A stretch of DNA of 64,000 bases, taken from positions 445,026,028-445,090,027 of the forward strand of contig CM042688.1 in NCBI GenBank assembly GCA_023614405.1, in the 5' to 3' direction. This document shows positions 33,801 through 46,500 of the stretch, piece by piece. Below the pieces are notes generated by a model. The model was given only the letters and a program-made list of their open reading frames with translations. It had not been told where the DNA came from and did not search any database. The DNA is from Avena insularis. Lineage: Eukaryota; Streptophyta; Magnoliopsida; Poales; Poaceae. Numbering within the stretch: the first letter of the stretch is position 1; the number at the start of each line of letters is the position of its first letter. The translations under genes and the position numbers were made by a program.

Positions 33801-34083
33801 TGGTCATGGTGATGGCTTTCTTAGCACAGTCTATCAGTCCTTTATGCCTTGACATCCAGTCCATACAAAGTACTACTTCCAATCCTTTGGTTCCAAGTAC
33901 TACTAGGTTGGCATAAAAATCTATCCCATGTATTATGATAGGCACAACTTTACAAATTTTTCTAGCTTTTGTAGTTGATCCAGGGATTTGAACTATCATG
34001 ACATGCTTCAGGTTGGTTGGGTGAATCTTTCTAGTGCATGCAAATTCTTCGATGACAAATGAATGCGATGCTCCCGAATCAAA
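30802..34083 (-). pseudogene. Gypsy pol: protease, RT, RNase H, integrase, chromodomain
   Basis: Read from right to left: an aspartic protease with FDSGASHSF directly after a stop at 34084; reverse transcriptase with [22 protein letters not shown] and the catalytic FIDD (33,430-32,940); RNase H with CDASKFG and SDHKSL (about 32,700-32,500); integrase zinc finger (H..H..CDICQ, about 32,060-31,930), then MDFSTGLP, SDRGTQF and TDGQTERVN for the DDE core; a chromodomain-like end (KFLKIQWSNHTEEEATWE, 30,980-30,840) and stop at 30802. All pieces lie in one frame, also shared with gag, and no frameshift is visible. In-frame stops are at 33430, 32938, 32776, 32632, 31957, 31552 and 31111. It would act in virus-like particles and at the genomic target if intact. 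Adjacent to gag without a gap, as in single-ORF Gypsy elements. Confidence 0.9.
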
Positions 34084-35319
34084 CTATACTCTTGCTAAAA
34101 ATGAGTTGACAGAAAACATACCCACCACTACATCTGGCGCTTCTTGGGCTTCTTCGGTGTTCATGTGGAAGAGACGACCGTTGTGGTTGTGAGGGTTCCC
34201 TGGGGCAAACCTTCTCCCTGGTTGAACACGATGCTGTTGTTGAGCTGGGGCATTCATGTTGGCAGTGGCTGCAGTCTTCTTGGGACACTCATTGGAGTAG
34301 TGACCCTTCACTCCACATTCGAAACAAGTGATCTGGGACTTGTCTTTTGCTACGACAGGCACAACATTGCTGCCATTTCTGGGTGCAGTGTTGTTGTTGT
34401 TGTTGTTGCTCTTGGGAGGGGCACAGTTGAAATTGTTGGCATTGCCAGAGTTGTGATTGTTTCTTCCGGACTGCACATTGCCTCCGCTACGGTTGGGGCA
34501 GCTTGGGCGAGACATTGGGGGTCGATTGTTCCTTGGTGCATATCCTGGTGAGGGGTTGGGACGGTACTTCTGGTGACTGCTGGATACTAATTGTTGCATC
34601 ATACGACGTTTGTGGTTGTCGTTTGCTTGATTAATCTTCCCTTCCATCTGGATGGCAGAGTCGACTAGCTCTTCGAGATCCTCGAAACAGATGTTGACAA
34701 GGACAGTCTGCATCTCATCATGCAGTCCGTTCAGGAATCTCTCCTTCTTCTTCACCTCTGTGTTGATCTCATCGGGGGCATATCTTGCAAGCGACAGGAA
34801 TCTGTCATGGTATTCCACCATGGTCATTCTGCCTTGCTTCAAGTTGTGAAACTCATCTCTTAGTCTGGTGACTATACCTTGTGGCACGTGGGTGCGGCTG
34901 AACTTTGTTTTGAAAGCTTCCCATGTCATCAGTTGACCATGGTTCATATTGCGGATACTAGTCCACCAAGCTCTTGCATCTCCCGCCAGATAGTGGGTGG
35001 CAAAGAGAACTTTCTCGTTGTCATCAACTCCTGCAACTTCTAAGTTGTTTTCCATTGTCTGCAGCCAGTCATCTGCATCTAGTCAATTTTCAGCCTAGTT
35101 GAAGATTGGGGGATTGGTATTCTGAAAGTTTTTGAGTTTGGACCCATGGTGATCGTGGTTTCCATGATTCTGGTTGTTGAGGGCCATCTGGGGTTGCAGT
35201 GTTGCTAAGTTGGCTTGATGTTCTGCCCTACTTGCTTCTCTGTCTGCGATGAGATTCTGCAAGATCTACAGCATTGGGTCTTGCGACGAGCTGCTGCCTC
35301 CTTGGTTTCCACGAGTCAT
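34084..35319 (-). pseudogene. Gypsy gag (capsid and CCHC zinc knuckle)
   Basis: Start ATG at 35317-35319 (MTRGNQGGSSSSQDPML). The capsid part has ATHYLAGDARAWWTSI, VTRLRDEFHNLKQGRMTMVE and RFLNGLHDEMQ. A basic, Asn-rich linker follows, then the zinc knuckle CFECGVKGHYSNECP (C-x2-C-x4-H-x4-C). In-frame stops at 35266 (TAG), 35095 (TAG), 35083 (TGA) and 34084 (TAG) break it; the two near 35,090 fit loss of Trp codons by G-to-A change. About 411 codons to the last of these stops, a normal gag size. The gag-pol frame continues through it. Confidence 0.9.
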
Positions 35320-35554
35320 CTAAAGATTGAGGTAGATAAAGGGGTAAGAGGGAAAGTTCTAAGGTTCATGGTTTTGGTTTCAAACTAAAACTTTGAGTTT
35401 GACTCAGGTTTTGCAACTAACTTCATTCATTCATGCCAACAAGCACACGATACGACACACACCACAATAATCAAAGGAAAATCAGATGGTTTGAAGAACC
35501 ATTCTGCAAGCTATGATACAATGGGACCGATACATCTCATGCTACGACAGTGCT

Positions 35555-36334
35555 CTAGTGCATATACTCATCGTCGATGAAGTCGGAGTCCTCATCGTCG
35601 GTGTAGAAGTCCATAGCATCCTCCTCCAGAAAGTCATCACCATTGCTGAGGTAAGAATCCATGTCTCCCTGGATGTCTTCACCCTCCTCTTCTTCTTCCT
35701 TTGCGGCAAGCTGAGCTTCTTGCTCCTTGACGGTCTTCTCGAGGCCGGCCACCTTCTTGCGAAGACGGACGATGGTGTGATCCTTCTTTGCACGCTAGCA
35801 GCAAAGAGACTGGCGATCTTGGATGAGCATTGCGAAAGTCTGGGCCTTCTAGTCGGCAATGGCACGGTTCTGGTTGGCTAACTCCCTGGCATTGTCTAGT
35901 TCCTGTTGTCTGTCGTGCAGCAAGAAGTCAAGATTCTCCACTTGACGCCTCAACTCTGGGTGACTTGGCATCTCCATCGGCATTCCCATGGAGTCATGTC
36001 TTGCATAGTGAGAAAAACGGGTTCCCTGGAGTTGGTTGACACTGAGGGCACATAGACGTGCGAGAGCTTCATGCATTGCCCTGGCTAATCCATCTAGCTA
36101 GTTGTTCTCTCTCACGGAGAACTGGATTCTCCTGGATCTTGGTGCTTCGATGCTTCCTCTAAGATCAGCGGTGACTAGCCACTACAAATATCCTCCTGGG
36201 GGTCCTAGAAGTTGAGCTCCAAGAAACTCCAGATGTGGGCGTCCTAGTAACTCCGACAGTGAATCCAGATCCATCTCAAAGATCAGTTGACCTCCGTTTC
36301 CCAACTGGTAGAGCTTGCTGAACTGAGTATCCAT
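35555..36334 (-). pseudogene. Additional ORF upstream of gag
   Basis: A separate sense-strand frame between the primer site and gag, 260 codons from ATG at 36332-36334 (MDTQFSKLYQLGNGGQL) to the stop at 35555. Four in-frame stops (36182, 36098, 35849, 35795) divide it, with no frameshift needed. Features: SELLGRPHLEFLGAQLLGPP near the N-terminus, then SHPELRRQVENLDFLLHDRQ, a long coiled-coil-like helix (RLRKKVAGLEKTVKEQEAQL) and a very acidic tail (EEEEEGED; DDEDSDFIDDEY). No enzyme motif. Extra ORFs of unknown function exist in some plant Gypsy lineages; I cannot name this one. The reading order and the same style of decay as gag suggest it was once translated. Confidence 0.6.
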
Positions 36335-36547
36335 CTACAAGAATTAAGGATGAGGAAATTAGTGAAGTGATCAAGTGTGTCAAATTTTTAAGTAGTAATG
36401 TAAGAATTTTGAGGAACATAAATTTTTGAGAAAGAATGGATTCCCAAGGATAAGAGAGGAAATAGTTTTTCATAAATACTCACTTTGGTTTTGAAACTAA
36501 GTTTTTGTTCAGACGTCCATTCTAACCAGGGTCTCCTATGGTCAGGA

Positions 36548-36562
36548 TGGCTCTGATACCAA
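36548..36562 (-). other. Primer binding site (initiator tRNA-Met type)
   Basis: Minus strand TTGGTATCAGAGCCA, 2 bp from the 5' LTR edge at 36565. This is the usual plant LTR-element complement of the 3' end of initiator tRNA-Met and fixes the element's direction. Confidence 0.9.
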
Positions 36563-36564
36563 CT

Positions 36565-39500
36565 TGTCAACACCCGGATTTTTAATCCCAGATGCCCGTT
36601 ATGCCATACCTCGCAATCCCAGGATTACCATTTTTGTGAGACATAATGGATTGGATATCACAGTACATCATCCATTACAAAACATACATAAGGTCTTACA
36701 CAAATAAGGATCTCATGATCTAGTCTTAATATAACAAGCAACGGAAATAAAAGATAAGCGTAGCGGTGGGGTTCATCTTCAGGGGCACAGGCAATGCTGA
36801 CGAAGGCAGATGGTCCTAGTTATCATAGTCGTCCTTCTGGCTGTCATCTTGGTAGTCTCCTTCATAGTCTGGCCATGAGAATAGCCAGGGAAAAAAGCCA
36901 TGAGTACTCTTTAAGTACTCGCAAAGTACCACTAACAAGTAGTATGATTTTAAGTTAAAGTGCTAACTCTATGTTTAACTATCAAGTTAAGTTTGAAACC
37001 TAAGCTGAGTTCTAAAGCAAAGAAAGATAAAATAAAGTTCTAGAATCACTTTAGGTGGGAAGCTATTGTCATAAACACAACCCTGTTGTGGTCAAGTCAA
37101 GATTCATCATTCCTTTCATAAGTTATTTTCAAAACATCTGACAACAAAACAGTATGGCCATTCCAACTGTCCATAACCGTGGACGCGGCTATTCGAATAG
37201 TTTGATACTCTACAGAGATGGTACACTTTCACCACAAGATTTGATACATCTGTCAGGGATAACCCTGAATCATCATACTTAGTATGCAGATAATCAAACA
37301 TAACCTTTCCTTTACACACCCTAGTATAAGCACCTCTCCTATGAGCATGGCCTCCCAACCATGACCATCTATCATCTTGGGCACTACATAGGTGGACAAC
37401 ATTGAGAGGTAGACTCAGCTCAAACCTCTCCCGCGAGGGAACTAATACTAATGCATATAAACTTCCGGCTAAGCCTTACCCAATTTAGGTATTGTGATTG
37501 TACAGTAAATTTGGAATGGTATCGCATCCGAATCCAACCATAAGTTTTGTAAAAGGGTCAAGGCTCATGCCTCAACATTTTCATCATCAGAAACCATTTG
37601 TGTTTCTCAACACATGTCAAAACATCTCAATAGAATGACTCATCATTCCAAGGTTTTCATAATTCATTTTCACTAAGTGCTCCCATCTAAAGTGACTCAA
37701 GTTTTTATCTACTCTAAACTATGAAGTTAAGAGTGTTCACCAAGGTGGGAAAGATGGGATCAATCTCATGCCATAGAATGACATCTAAAGTTATCTCTAT
37801 AGGTCAAGTTTTATACTCTTTATGCTACCTTCAAAACAAGTAAGGGACTTTGTGTAAAGTAAAGGAAGTAAAGCTTGAAATTAGTACTTGGGGTAAAGAA
37901 TAGTCAAAGTAGTTTAACCAAAGCATGCCCAAGGCACCTTTGCTAAACCATCTAGTTTAATCCTAGCTTGCTAATAGTAGCTTGCTAAGTATAATACTTG
38001 CAAGTGTTAGCTTGCCTTGGTTGGTGCAGTGGTTGAAGTTGTCTTCCTCCTTTTGGTAGAACTCCTCCTCCTCGTAATCTTGGTCGGTACTATCTTCTAT
38101 AAATACATACGGTATACACAATCACCAAACAATACTTAACTAGTCTAATTAGCACTCTAAGGCATACATTTGATGATCTATTATAATCACAAGCATCACA
38201 AGTTTTATTAACTAGTTTCATTCTTTTTATTTAAGAAAAGTAATTTCTACTCATTGAAAATTAACTAAGATTTAATATTCACCACATAAAATATGGGATC
38301 ACGTGGACACATGTCATCACCACATACCTTAACATGTGGGAATGTAATTTAAGGGTTGGTTCATAATTACTTTGGTTTAAGTTCATTATTTAATGATTTA
38401 AAGTGACTAGAAATACCTATATAGCATTATTTTGGTACTAGTCCAAAGTCACTGCATTTAAACCTTAATATTATTACATATTCAGATAGGTATGGTGAAA
38501 TGTGATTTTTGAGAGTTGGAATCAACTCAAAAGCTATCTTGGTTGATTTTATAAAAATGTTGCAAGGTGCAAATGCTTCTATTTTGTTATTTTTGCTAGG
38601 AGAGATTTTTAACTCTAATTGAATTAAATCCAACGGGCTTGGGTAGATCTTTTTAGTATCTTTCTAACACAATTGGAATCACTCCATTTGGATTTATAAA
38701 TCTTTCTTTAATTGAATTTTAAACTAAGGGACAGAACTAGGTTTAACTAAAATAGAAAAATCCTAATTTGAATTAACTAGGTCGCGCGGGAACGCTAACG
38801 GGTCGGCCCAGTGACACTCCACGGCGCGGAGCTCAACTGACAGGAGGGGTCCACCGGTCAGCGGCTCATAACGCGCGAAGCGGTACGGGGCGATATGGGT
38901 CGTTGGATTAGAACGGGGATCAACGGCTGGGGATCGTCGTCGATGACGAACTGGTCGCCGGCGAACTCTAACCCTAGCGGCTCGGTGGGGGTGCATAGGG
39001 GGCGTACCAGGGCTCCAGCGATGATGGCGAGGCGGGTAAACGGACAGGTGGTCGACGGCGAGCTCAGGGACGGTCGAGGCAGCTCCGGGGGTGGTTGCAA
39101 TCAGCGGCGCCCTTCTCCTCCAGAGGCGGCCTGCTCTGGTGCAATTCCGGTGAACGGCTGCTCGCCTTGCTCCGGCTAGAGGTGGGGAATGGTCAGTGAG
39201 GTGAGGGGAGGTGAGTGGTGTGGTGCAAATGGCTGGGGGTGGCCTCTATTTATAGGACGACGACACGACCGAGAGGGATGGGCGAGCGGCTCCGGCGAGG
39301 GCTGCACAGCGTGGCTCAAGGTAGTGGGCGGTCGCTGGTCTCCTAGCGGTGCTCTACATGATCAATGCGGGACTAGGGGCGGTGGTATGCGGTCGGGCGG
39401 AGCTGGTGCTCTAAGCGACAGAGACGGCGGTGTCCACGGCGAGAGGTGGCTGTGAGGCGTTGGACGGCGAATGGGCGTGTCTGGCGTGTCCCTGGGGTCA

Positions 39501-40500
39501 TAGAGGAGCGGTGGGCATGGGCTGTGGTCGAGCAGCGGCTTGTGCACGCGTGTCGAGTGCGGCGCTCTGGCGCGTGCTCGGCATGGCGCAGACAGGTAGT
39601 GCACGACGGTTCCTCGGTGGTCCACGGTCTGTCTCGGCTCGGGGAGGGGACACATAGTGGCGGTGAGGTACTGGCTAGCTCGTAGACATGGCCAGAGGGA
39701 GGGAGATGGTCTGTCGCGGTGAGGGCAAGGTTGGCCAGCGAGTTGGTGCTCGGCATGGCTTGGCCTTGCCACTAGGGGGTAGGAGATGGGGTTTAAATGG
39801 CATGGTTAGATCATTTGGGGACAGAGGGAGTGTTTGGAGGAAAATTGGGTGCAAAACCCTGTTGCAAATAGTGAGCTATGTTTAGAGTTTAAACCCTGCC
39901 TGCCAAGTGTGATGAAATGGCCGCAAGAACTTTCTTTTTGAATTTTGAAAAGATTTTTGGTGGGTGTGCTACTACTAAGCTTGAGACTCTGTGGGTGCTT
40001 GGGTTTTGAATTTTGAGCTTGTTTGAGTGGTTTTTGAAATAGTGGGATCTTCCCATATGAAATAGATTCAAGTTTCAAATGTCAATTAAATTTAGTGTTC
40101 GAATATTTTTGGCAGATCACAAAGTGGGCCTTGGTACCTCATTATGTGTACTAGAAAGGGGTGCAAAGATCCATCATTGTTTCTGTTAAGTTTTGAGTAC
40201 TAGGAATAGCCAAAGTAGGCATGCTGATTAAAATAGCACAAATGACCATTTGCTTCTTTTATTCATTTTGATTGGTTTTTCTTTGGGATTTGTTTGGGGA
40301 TGATCTAGATGATGTTTATTTCACCTAAGAATCATTTTACAAGCAATGGATCACATAAACATGGCAATTCAAACAACTCCTATTTTTAAATGCACACACA
40401 TATGAATGTTTTGATAATTTCAATTGAAAAAGTTTTTGTTAACCCTAATTTTGATGATTTGTATCTTAATAACCTTGGATTAAAGTTTTGGGATGTTACA
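36565..40500 (-). repeat. 5' LTR of the Gypsy element
   Basis: 3,936 bp, starting (minus strand) TGTAACATCCC and ending GGGTGTTGACA. It retains the 705-bp block absent from the other LTR. ORFs inside at 38.8-39.8 kb are GC-rich chance readings on both strands. Confidence 0.9.
39246..39256 (-). promoter_or_regulatory. TATA-like box of the 5' LTR
   Basis: Minus strand CCTATAAATAG followed by AGGCC, inside the GC-rich part of the LTR. It is the best core-promoter candidate in the LTR, and it lies within the segment deleted from the 3' LTR. Confidence 0.55.
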
Positions 40501-41587
40501 AGAGTATAACCAGGCAGACCCTACTAGTTATGTTATAAGTATTATAGTCAAGCCTGCAGGTTAGTCAATTGAATTGGAACTTCATGTGTTTTCTTCTCAC
40601 TCAGGGTTACATATGATTAGAGTATTCATAGCGGAAGTACTATACTAGAGTTGTGATGGGGAATCATTGCTTTTCGAGTCGTCTACCTCTTCAAGAACTC
40701 CTAATAATTTCTTCTTTTTTCACACAATTCCATGATAAATCTGAAAAGCTATTTGCTTACAATGCAGGAAACGGAGTCAGAACAAGGTCTCGGACTCTAC
40801 TTAATCTAGTTGAAAATGACAACCAGGCCAAAAAAGACAATAATGCAAAACATCAGCGTAAAACTTTCGTCCTAATCTCGCACCAGTTGGTCCAGTTGCA
40901 CTGGCGGCTGTAAATAGAAAAATACACATCCCACAGCCGCAGTAGCCCATCCGGTTACCCAGAAAGAATTGGCAGCAAAACTAGTATCAACAGCAGGTTC
41001 TCATCAACGAACTGGTTATGTTCTCCCAAAGACCTTTGGTACTGACAGAGACATATTACTCCCTTGTAAATGAGCTTGACACCAAATTTGTTATATGTTC
41101 AGAGACTAGTAGTAGCATGCCCTTTTATATGTAATATGTATACATTAATATTTTGATGTAAAATTTTTTAGTTGCACTACGACGAATATTAACAAGGGGG
41201 CCGATGATGGGAAAAAATCTTGAGCAGAGGCTTGAAATAACTAAATCAAGACTTCTGATCACATCTATAGCAGGATTCAGAAGGCCACTGGATCCACATG
41301 AATCTGCTTATATTGCATCGATCACAGGCGTTTTTGTGAGAAATGATATTTCCATCTTGCCCTCATGGAAACACCACCGAAATACCCCTTAGCATTTTGA
41401 AGGTTTACTAAAGAAGTTACATGTAAGTCCTCTGTCTCTTGGACATACTCCATTCTCTGTCCCTTGTCTTCTTAGCTTGCCATTTGTTATATATGTTCCT
41501 CATTGTTGTCTACAGAGATTTTTCATGTTCGATGACAATAGTGATGAAGTAAAGGTTGTTCTCAAAAGCATATTCTCTGCATGTTTG

Positions 41588-43068
41588 TGATACGTCCACA
41601 ACGTATCTATAATTTTTGATGGTTTTATGGTAATAATATGCTTTTGACACTCCTTTTTGTATAAAGTTTATGATTTATTTGGACTAACCTACTAATAGTT
41701 GCAAAAGTGCACAATGTTCTTGTTTTACACTTTGATGTGTAGGAATTACCAAGAATACAAATGGAAACCTTATTGGAGTCAAATTGGGATTTTTTTTCCA
41801 GAAATCTGTCTCAGAACTCTTTTTAAAGATGGTCACGTTTCAGGTCGAACGCAGCGTCAAACAGAAAACTCTTCAACTACAAAGTTGTTGGAAATTTCAC
41901 GACAAACGCTCTGGACATAAACTTTAGCTGATTCCGAGTCCGGACAGGCCTTTTAGGCCCGATTTACTGCAACCTAAGATGGGGTGACGGGAATCCGAGA
42001 AGCTATATAAAGGGAGGAAACCTAATTCGCCCAGGGTATCTCCACCCACAAATTTGCAGCCACCAAAGACACGTTTTTGCCTCCCCCATGGATCCCATCT
42101 CCATGGGGAGGGCTCCCAAGAAGCCATGAAGGAAGGGGGCTAAGGGGTGGTGCTCCCCCATGATACCGGTGGCGGGGAAGGATTCTCCCGCGCCGCCGCC
42201 GGCGCCACCGCCGCCCTCTTCACCATCTTCACAGCCATCTCCATCACCTAATCCTCCTAGTATGCAGTGGTTCATCCTCCCACACACCTCTGTACCGTCC
42301 TATGTAAACATGGTGTTTGATGCTATAAGTTATAATCCTATGATCTATGTCATGTTTGCGTAGTTTCTTTGTTCTTAGATTGAATGGTTGAACGTCTTTG
42401 GTTCATTAGAGTTGTATGTTGATATGGTACAGTCCTTTGGTGTCCATTATATTTGTGCGCGCATGGATTAAACATCATAGGGTTTGTAGTATGTGTAAGA
42501 GGAAGGGGGAAGTTCTGCCGGAGTGACAAAAACCTAAGGACGCGAACCGGAACGTTGCACGTATGGGAGTAAGAGGACCATTAAACTTAAGGCTACGGTT
42601 GGGGAAACCTTAATGCATTGATTAGTACTTACGGATGTTTGCTAACAATCCAATCATATAGTACATGTAATTCCAAGTAGTGAATCATATGTATATTTAG
42701 CCTCTCCCACATAGAAAACTGCATCGAAGATAATGAACCCGATCTATTCACTATTTAAACTTGGACAAAGCCACCACAATTAGCACCACTATTCCACACT
42801 CATGGTTCTATTAGTTTAGTGTATTTTATTGCTGCAGCAACTAGTTTTACTTTCTTGTTATTTATTATCATGCAAAGCTATCTCTATTACTCGCATTGTT
42901 GCTCTAGTTTTATTTCCTAGATAATGCAAACATTTAGTGTGCGTAGAGTTGTATCAGTGGTTGATACAACTTGAGAGAATATTTATCCTACCTTTACCTC
43001 CTCGTTGGGTTCGACACTCTTACTTATCGAAAAGGCTACACATGATCCTCTATACTTGTCGGTAATCA
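41588..43068. mobile_element. Solo LTR inserted in an exon
   Basis: Starts TGATACGTCCACAACGTATC and ends TATACTTGTCGGTAATCA. The 5-bp GTTTG flanks it (41583-41587, 43069-43073). No internal region or second LTR, so the element was lost by LTR recombination. The start sequence is of a type frequent in Triticeae LTRs. 1,481 bp. A TATA-like box is present at 42,004. Confidence 0.88.
42004..42012 (+). promoter_or_regulatory. TATA-like box in the solo LTR
   Basis: TATATAAAG after GAGAAGC, upstream of GGAGGAAACC, in the middle of the LTR, giving it a plus-strand polarity. Confidence 0.5.
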
Positions 43069-43519
43069 GTTTGCGCCAATAGCGCCACGGGCTAAAGAAG
43101 CAACACTTCTCTGGCAAGTGTTTTAAGGATGTTACAAGAACGTCTCCTTTGGATCACATGACTGACGATCAGTGGGGTGATCTTCTCCACCACTGACTTG
43201 ATCAAAAGAATGAGGTATGCTTTGAGAAGACTGAGACTAGATCGCATTGTATTCGTATTTATGCATGTGTTTTACAAGTCTCATTTTGTAGGCCATCGCT
43301 CAAAGGAACTGTTCCAGCCATAATAAAGTACGAGTACTAAGTCGCACCGGATCCCGTAGCATAATTGGGCACCTCTACCAATTGGTAAGGACCTATTGTT
43401 CTGTACTGTATATTTTAAATAAGTATGTAATTGATGTTGTGGAATATGTATGCATCTTATCTTTCAACCTCTGTTTCCACCATGTGATGCAAATTTTTTT
43501 CACCCGTCCAGATGCAGAC

Positions 43520-46500
43520 TATGGGGCCCCCGGATTAATCCTCCGAGAATCCCTGTTATGCATACAACCATGATCCCATGATCAGTTATTCATGGCACAT
43601 AACCGACAAGTATCATTACAACATCTGAGACATACCGAATTTACAAAACTTACATAAATATCATTATGGCTACATCAATAATCATCAGCGGAACTTCGTC
43701 AAGCGTAGAGCCCAATCCATGCCTTAACCTACAGGCAACTGACTAGGAGAACGTCCTAGCTCGCATAGTCGTCCACTTCACCTCTTCTTGATATATGACC
43801 AAGTTAATAGCCAGGGACAATGCCAGTGAGTACTTTGAATGTACTCACAAACCACCTTAAGGAAATAATAATAAGAGGATATGCAATATGGTTGTGGTAT
43901 TAGGAGGGCTCCAAGCGAGGTTATTTTCTCAAATAGTTTCTATAGTAGATATAGCATCTACCTATCTTTGTGGAAAACTTTTCTAAAACCTTTTGGAAAC
44001 CTTTTTGAAAAGTTTTGGAAAACAATAGGACTGGGTCACCCATTTGTTCCTTTCTCCCGGTCGTCCCACGACCAAACTCCTTTCATTCCTTTCTAACCAT
44101 CCCATGGTCAAAACCTTTCTCCTTTTGGACCATCCCATGGTTAAAATACTTTCAAAGCCTTTGCTTTTCTGAAATCCTTTTTGAAAAACAAAACCATCAC
44201 CGCTCTACAACAACCTTCCCAACCGTCCATGACCATGGACATGGCTATTCGAATAGATTTTTACTCTGTAGAGGTTGTACACTTTACCCACACCATCCGG
44301 GTACACTACCCTGATCTTCACCCATCATTGGTCGAGTAACCGATCAAGACTCTCTGGATGCCCACTCCAATATAAGTTCATACCCTATGAGTGTTAATCC
44401 CCTCAAGACTGGGACGTTCGGTACCGAGGACCAACCGGAGCGCTTTTTCCACTTCTCGAGTGTGCGCTTTAAATGAGGGTCTCATAGTAACGCGTGGAGG
44501 CTAGCAGACCCCTCGTTCCTTCTCCAGGTCGATGTCCCACATGGACCTTTATCGGAGAAGGCCCACCTCCTAGGGATCCCTGATACCCTGTAGTAGTTAC
44601 GAGGCAGCTTATACCAGAATAAACAAACATCAAATCCAGCCCTGTCCCATACCAGAGTAATGTGGTTGCACGGGTTAATTGTTCTAGCAAAACTGCAAAG
44701 AACCGGGTGCATTTTCGTAAACCTTTTTCCTCCATCTATCCTTCAGTATTTTGTAAACAAAAACCTTTTTCTTTCTCAACATCTCTTGGGAGGTCCCACC
44801 TCACCAAGGTTTTGTCAAAAAACATTTGGTAAAACCTTTTTCCGAGGTCTTCCCATCCTCTAGTTTTGCTTCGGCTGAAACAGGGTCTCCAAAGGGTTAT
44901 GGTGATATACACCATCTATTCTACTAGGGACAAGTAGGTGTCACCGAGGGGGTTGTACTTAATAGTACAAAAGTGTAATAGTTCGGAGGAGCCAAACCAC
45001 TACCATATATACATTAACCTATAATAAAACAATACAGTTTCATAAATAGTAGATAAAACATGCATAAGTAAAACATTAGGACAAGGATTATGACCAAGAA
45101 GGTGGCTTGCCTGATGATTAGAAATACGGCATAAATGTCCCTAGACTTCTTCTTTAGATAACCCAGAATACCAATACCAAATATAAATACCACTTTTTCT
45201 GCTCTCCGATTTCATCGCAATTATCGTCGTCCAGACATCAGATGCAAACAAACAAGGGCACAATCAACACAATGCATACAAGCACCAATACCATATAGCA
45301 AGCAAGTGAACCACATCTAACTAGATTCAGTAGGATTCGAGGGGATTGGACCTAGGAGATTGAAATTGGCTTGGAAGCAGGGATGAATATTCCCCCTTAG
45401 GGTTTAGTGTCGAGGAACTACCTAGGAGGGGTTTTTGGGACAAAGAGTTATTCTGTATGATACCATTGTGTAGGGATAATACCAATAGATAGGTGGTGAT
45501 AAAATGAATCCAACAAAAGTGGTTTCACTATTTTATCACATTTCTTTAATTACTTATGAATTATCTAGTGGATAAAACTCTAGTTTTAGGAGATAAATCC
45601 CCAGAAAAGTCCTGGAGCTCCAAAATTTATTTCCTTGGTTGGTTCAGTAGGGTTTAATGTACTTGTTCACTGAGAGTTGGAATCAGGTCAAGAAAATTAC
45701 CAGAATTCCCAAAGGTAGTTCTGTAGACAACTTGTCTTTTTCACGAGATTTAATCTATAGAGGCTTTTAATATGAGATAAATCGCAATGGATAGGTATGG
45801 CAAATAACTCCTAGTACCAACTGGAATCACTCTTTTTGGAGTTACAAAGCTACTGTAGTGATTTATCTAGTGATAACACTAGGGACAGAAATGTTTAATA
45901 CATTAAAAATCATCAGAAGCCCAATAAATGGTTAGCTCCTGGGTTTTGGTAGTATTGGGTGTGCCACATGACATGGAGTTGCATTTGGGTCCATACCAGA
46001 GTTGGTTTGGTCTCAATAATTTTCTAAAAACAAAACTAGGGACTACTTGTTAAAATTGCCACAGGCAAACAACTGTTCACCTTGGGGAAAGACTCATGCC
46101 ATGGGGTGGGTATCTAATATACCTACCTTAGAAGGTTTGTTTTACCAAATTTGGAGATTTGAAACTCTCTAAGGAATTTATTTCCTAAACAGGATATGTT
46201 CTGGTAGATTAATTTCCAAAAAATGTGAAATTAATATCTGGTAAAACATTCATTTACCTGGGGATATTTGTTTCAAGGAACTTAGAGTTGTTTATCATTT
46301 TTGAATTGATTTAAACTGAAGGTCAATTTCTGGATATTAAAGAACCACTAAAAAGAAAAGAAAATGGGCAGTGCTGGGCTGGGATCTAGAGGCAGCTGGG
46401 ACGGCCGGAGGGGTTTCGGCCCACTGATGGCGAGCCAGCTCGCGGCGGTCAGTTTTCAAATACGGGGTACGGGGCCCACTGGTCATAGGGAGTGGCGGCC

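Larger units (their letters stand above)
27532..40500 (-). mobile_element. Full-length chromovirus-type Gypsy retrotransposon
   Basis: Two LTRs (27532-30754 and 36565-40500) share TGTCAACACCCGGATTTTTA at one end and TTTTGGGATGTTACA at the other. The 5-bp sequence AGAGT lies at 27527-27531 and again at 40501-40505, so the insertion is complete. The coding strand is minus, so the right LTR is the 5' LTR. The order is 5' LTR, primer site, additional ORF, gag, protease, reverse transcriptase, RNase H, integrase, chromodomain-like tail, polypurine tract, 3' LTR. Order, chromodomain and long LTRs point to the Tekay-like chromovirus group. It is dead: nonsense codons interrupt every ORF. Length 12,969 bp. 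Confidence 0.92.
40768..43519 (+). pseudogene. Ptta/En/Spm-type transposase-like gene, 5' part
   Basis: Exons with GT-AG borders: 40768-41065; 41197-41402; 41516-41587 continuing at 43074-43214 (split by a solo LTR); 43292-43384; and the first 8 bp of the next (43512-43519), split by the LARD-like element. Readings include GNGVRTRSRTLLNLVENDNQ, RRPLDPHESAYIASITGVFV with RNDISILPSWK, RFFMFDDNSDEVKVV, KKQHFSGKCFKDV, DHMTDDQWGDLL and NKVRVLSRTGSRSI. This order (GVxVR..PILPSWK; LK.xHF; DQW..L; N..K....TGSRS) is that of plant Transposase_24 (Ptta/En/Spm) proteins, which are common in grasses and not proven active transposases. Stops (after NTP, LRQ, LLHH) and frame changes in exon 1 show it is dead. 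Any 5' exon would be beyond the Gypsy element, left of 27.5 kb. 40,506-40,767 is intron-like. Confidence 0.7.
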
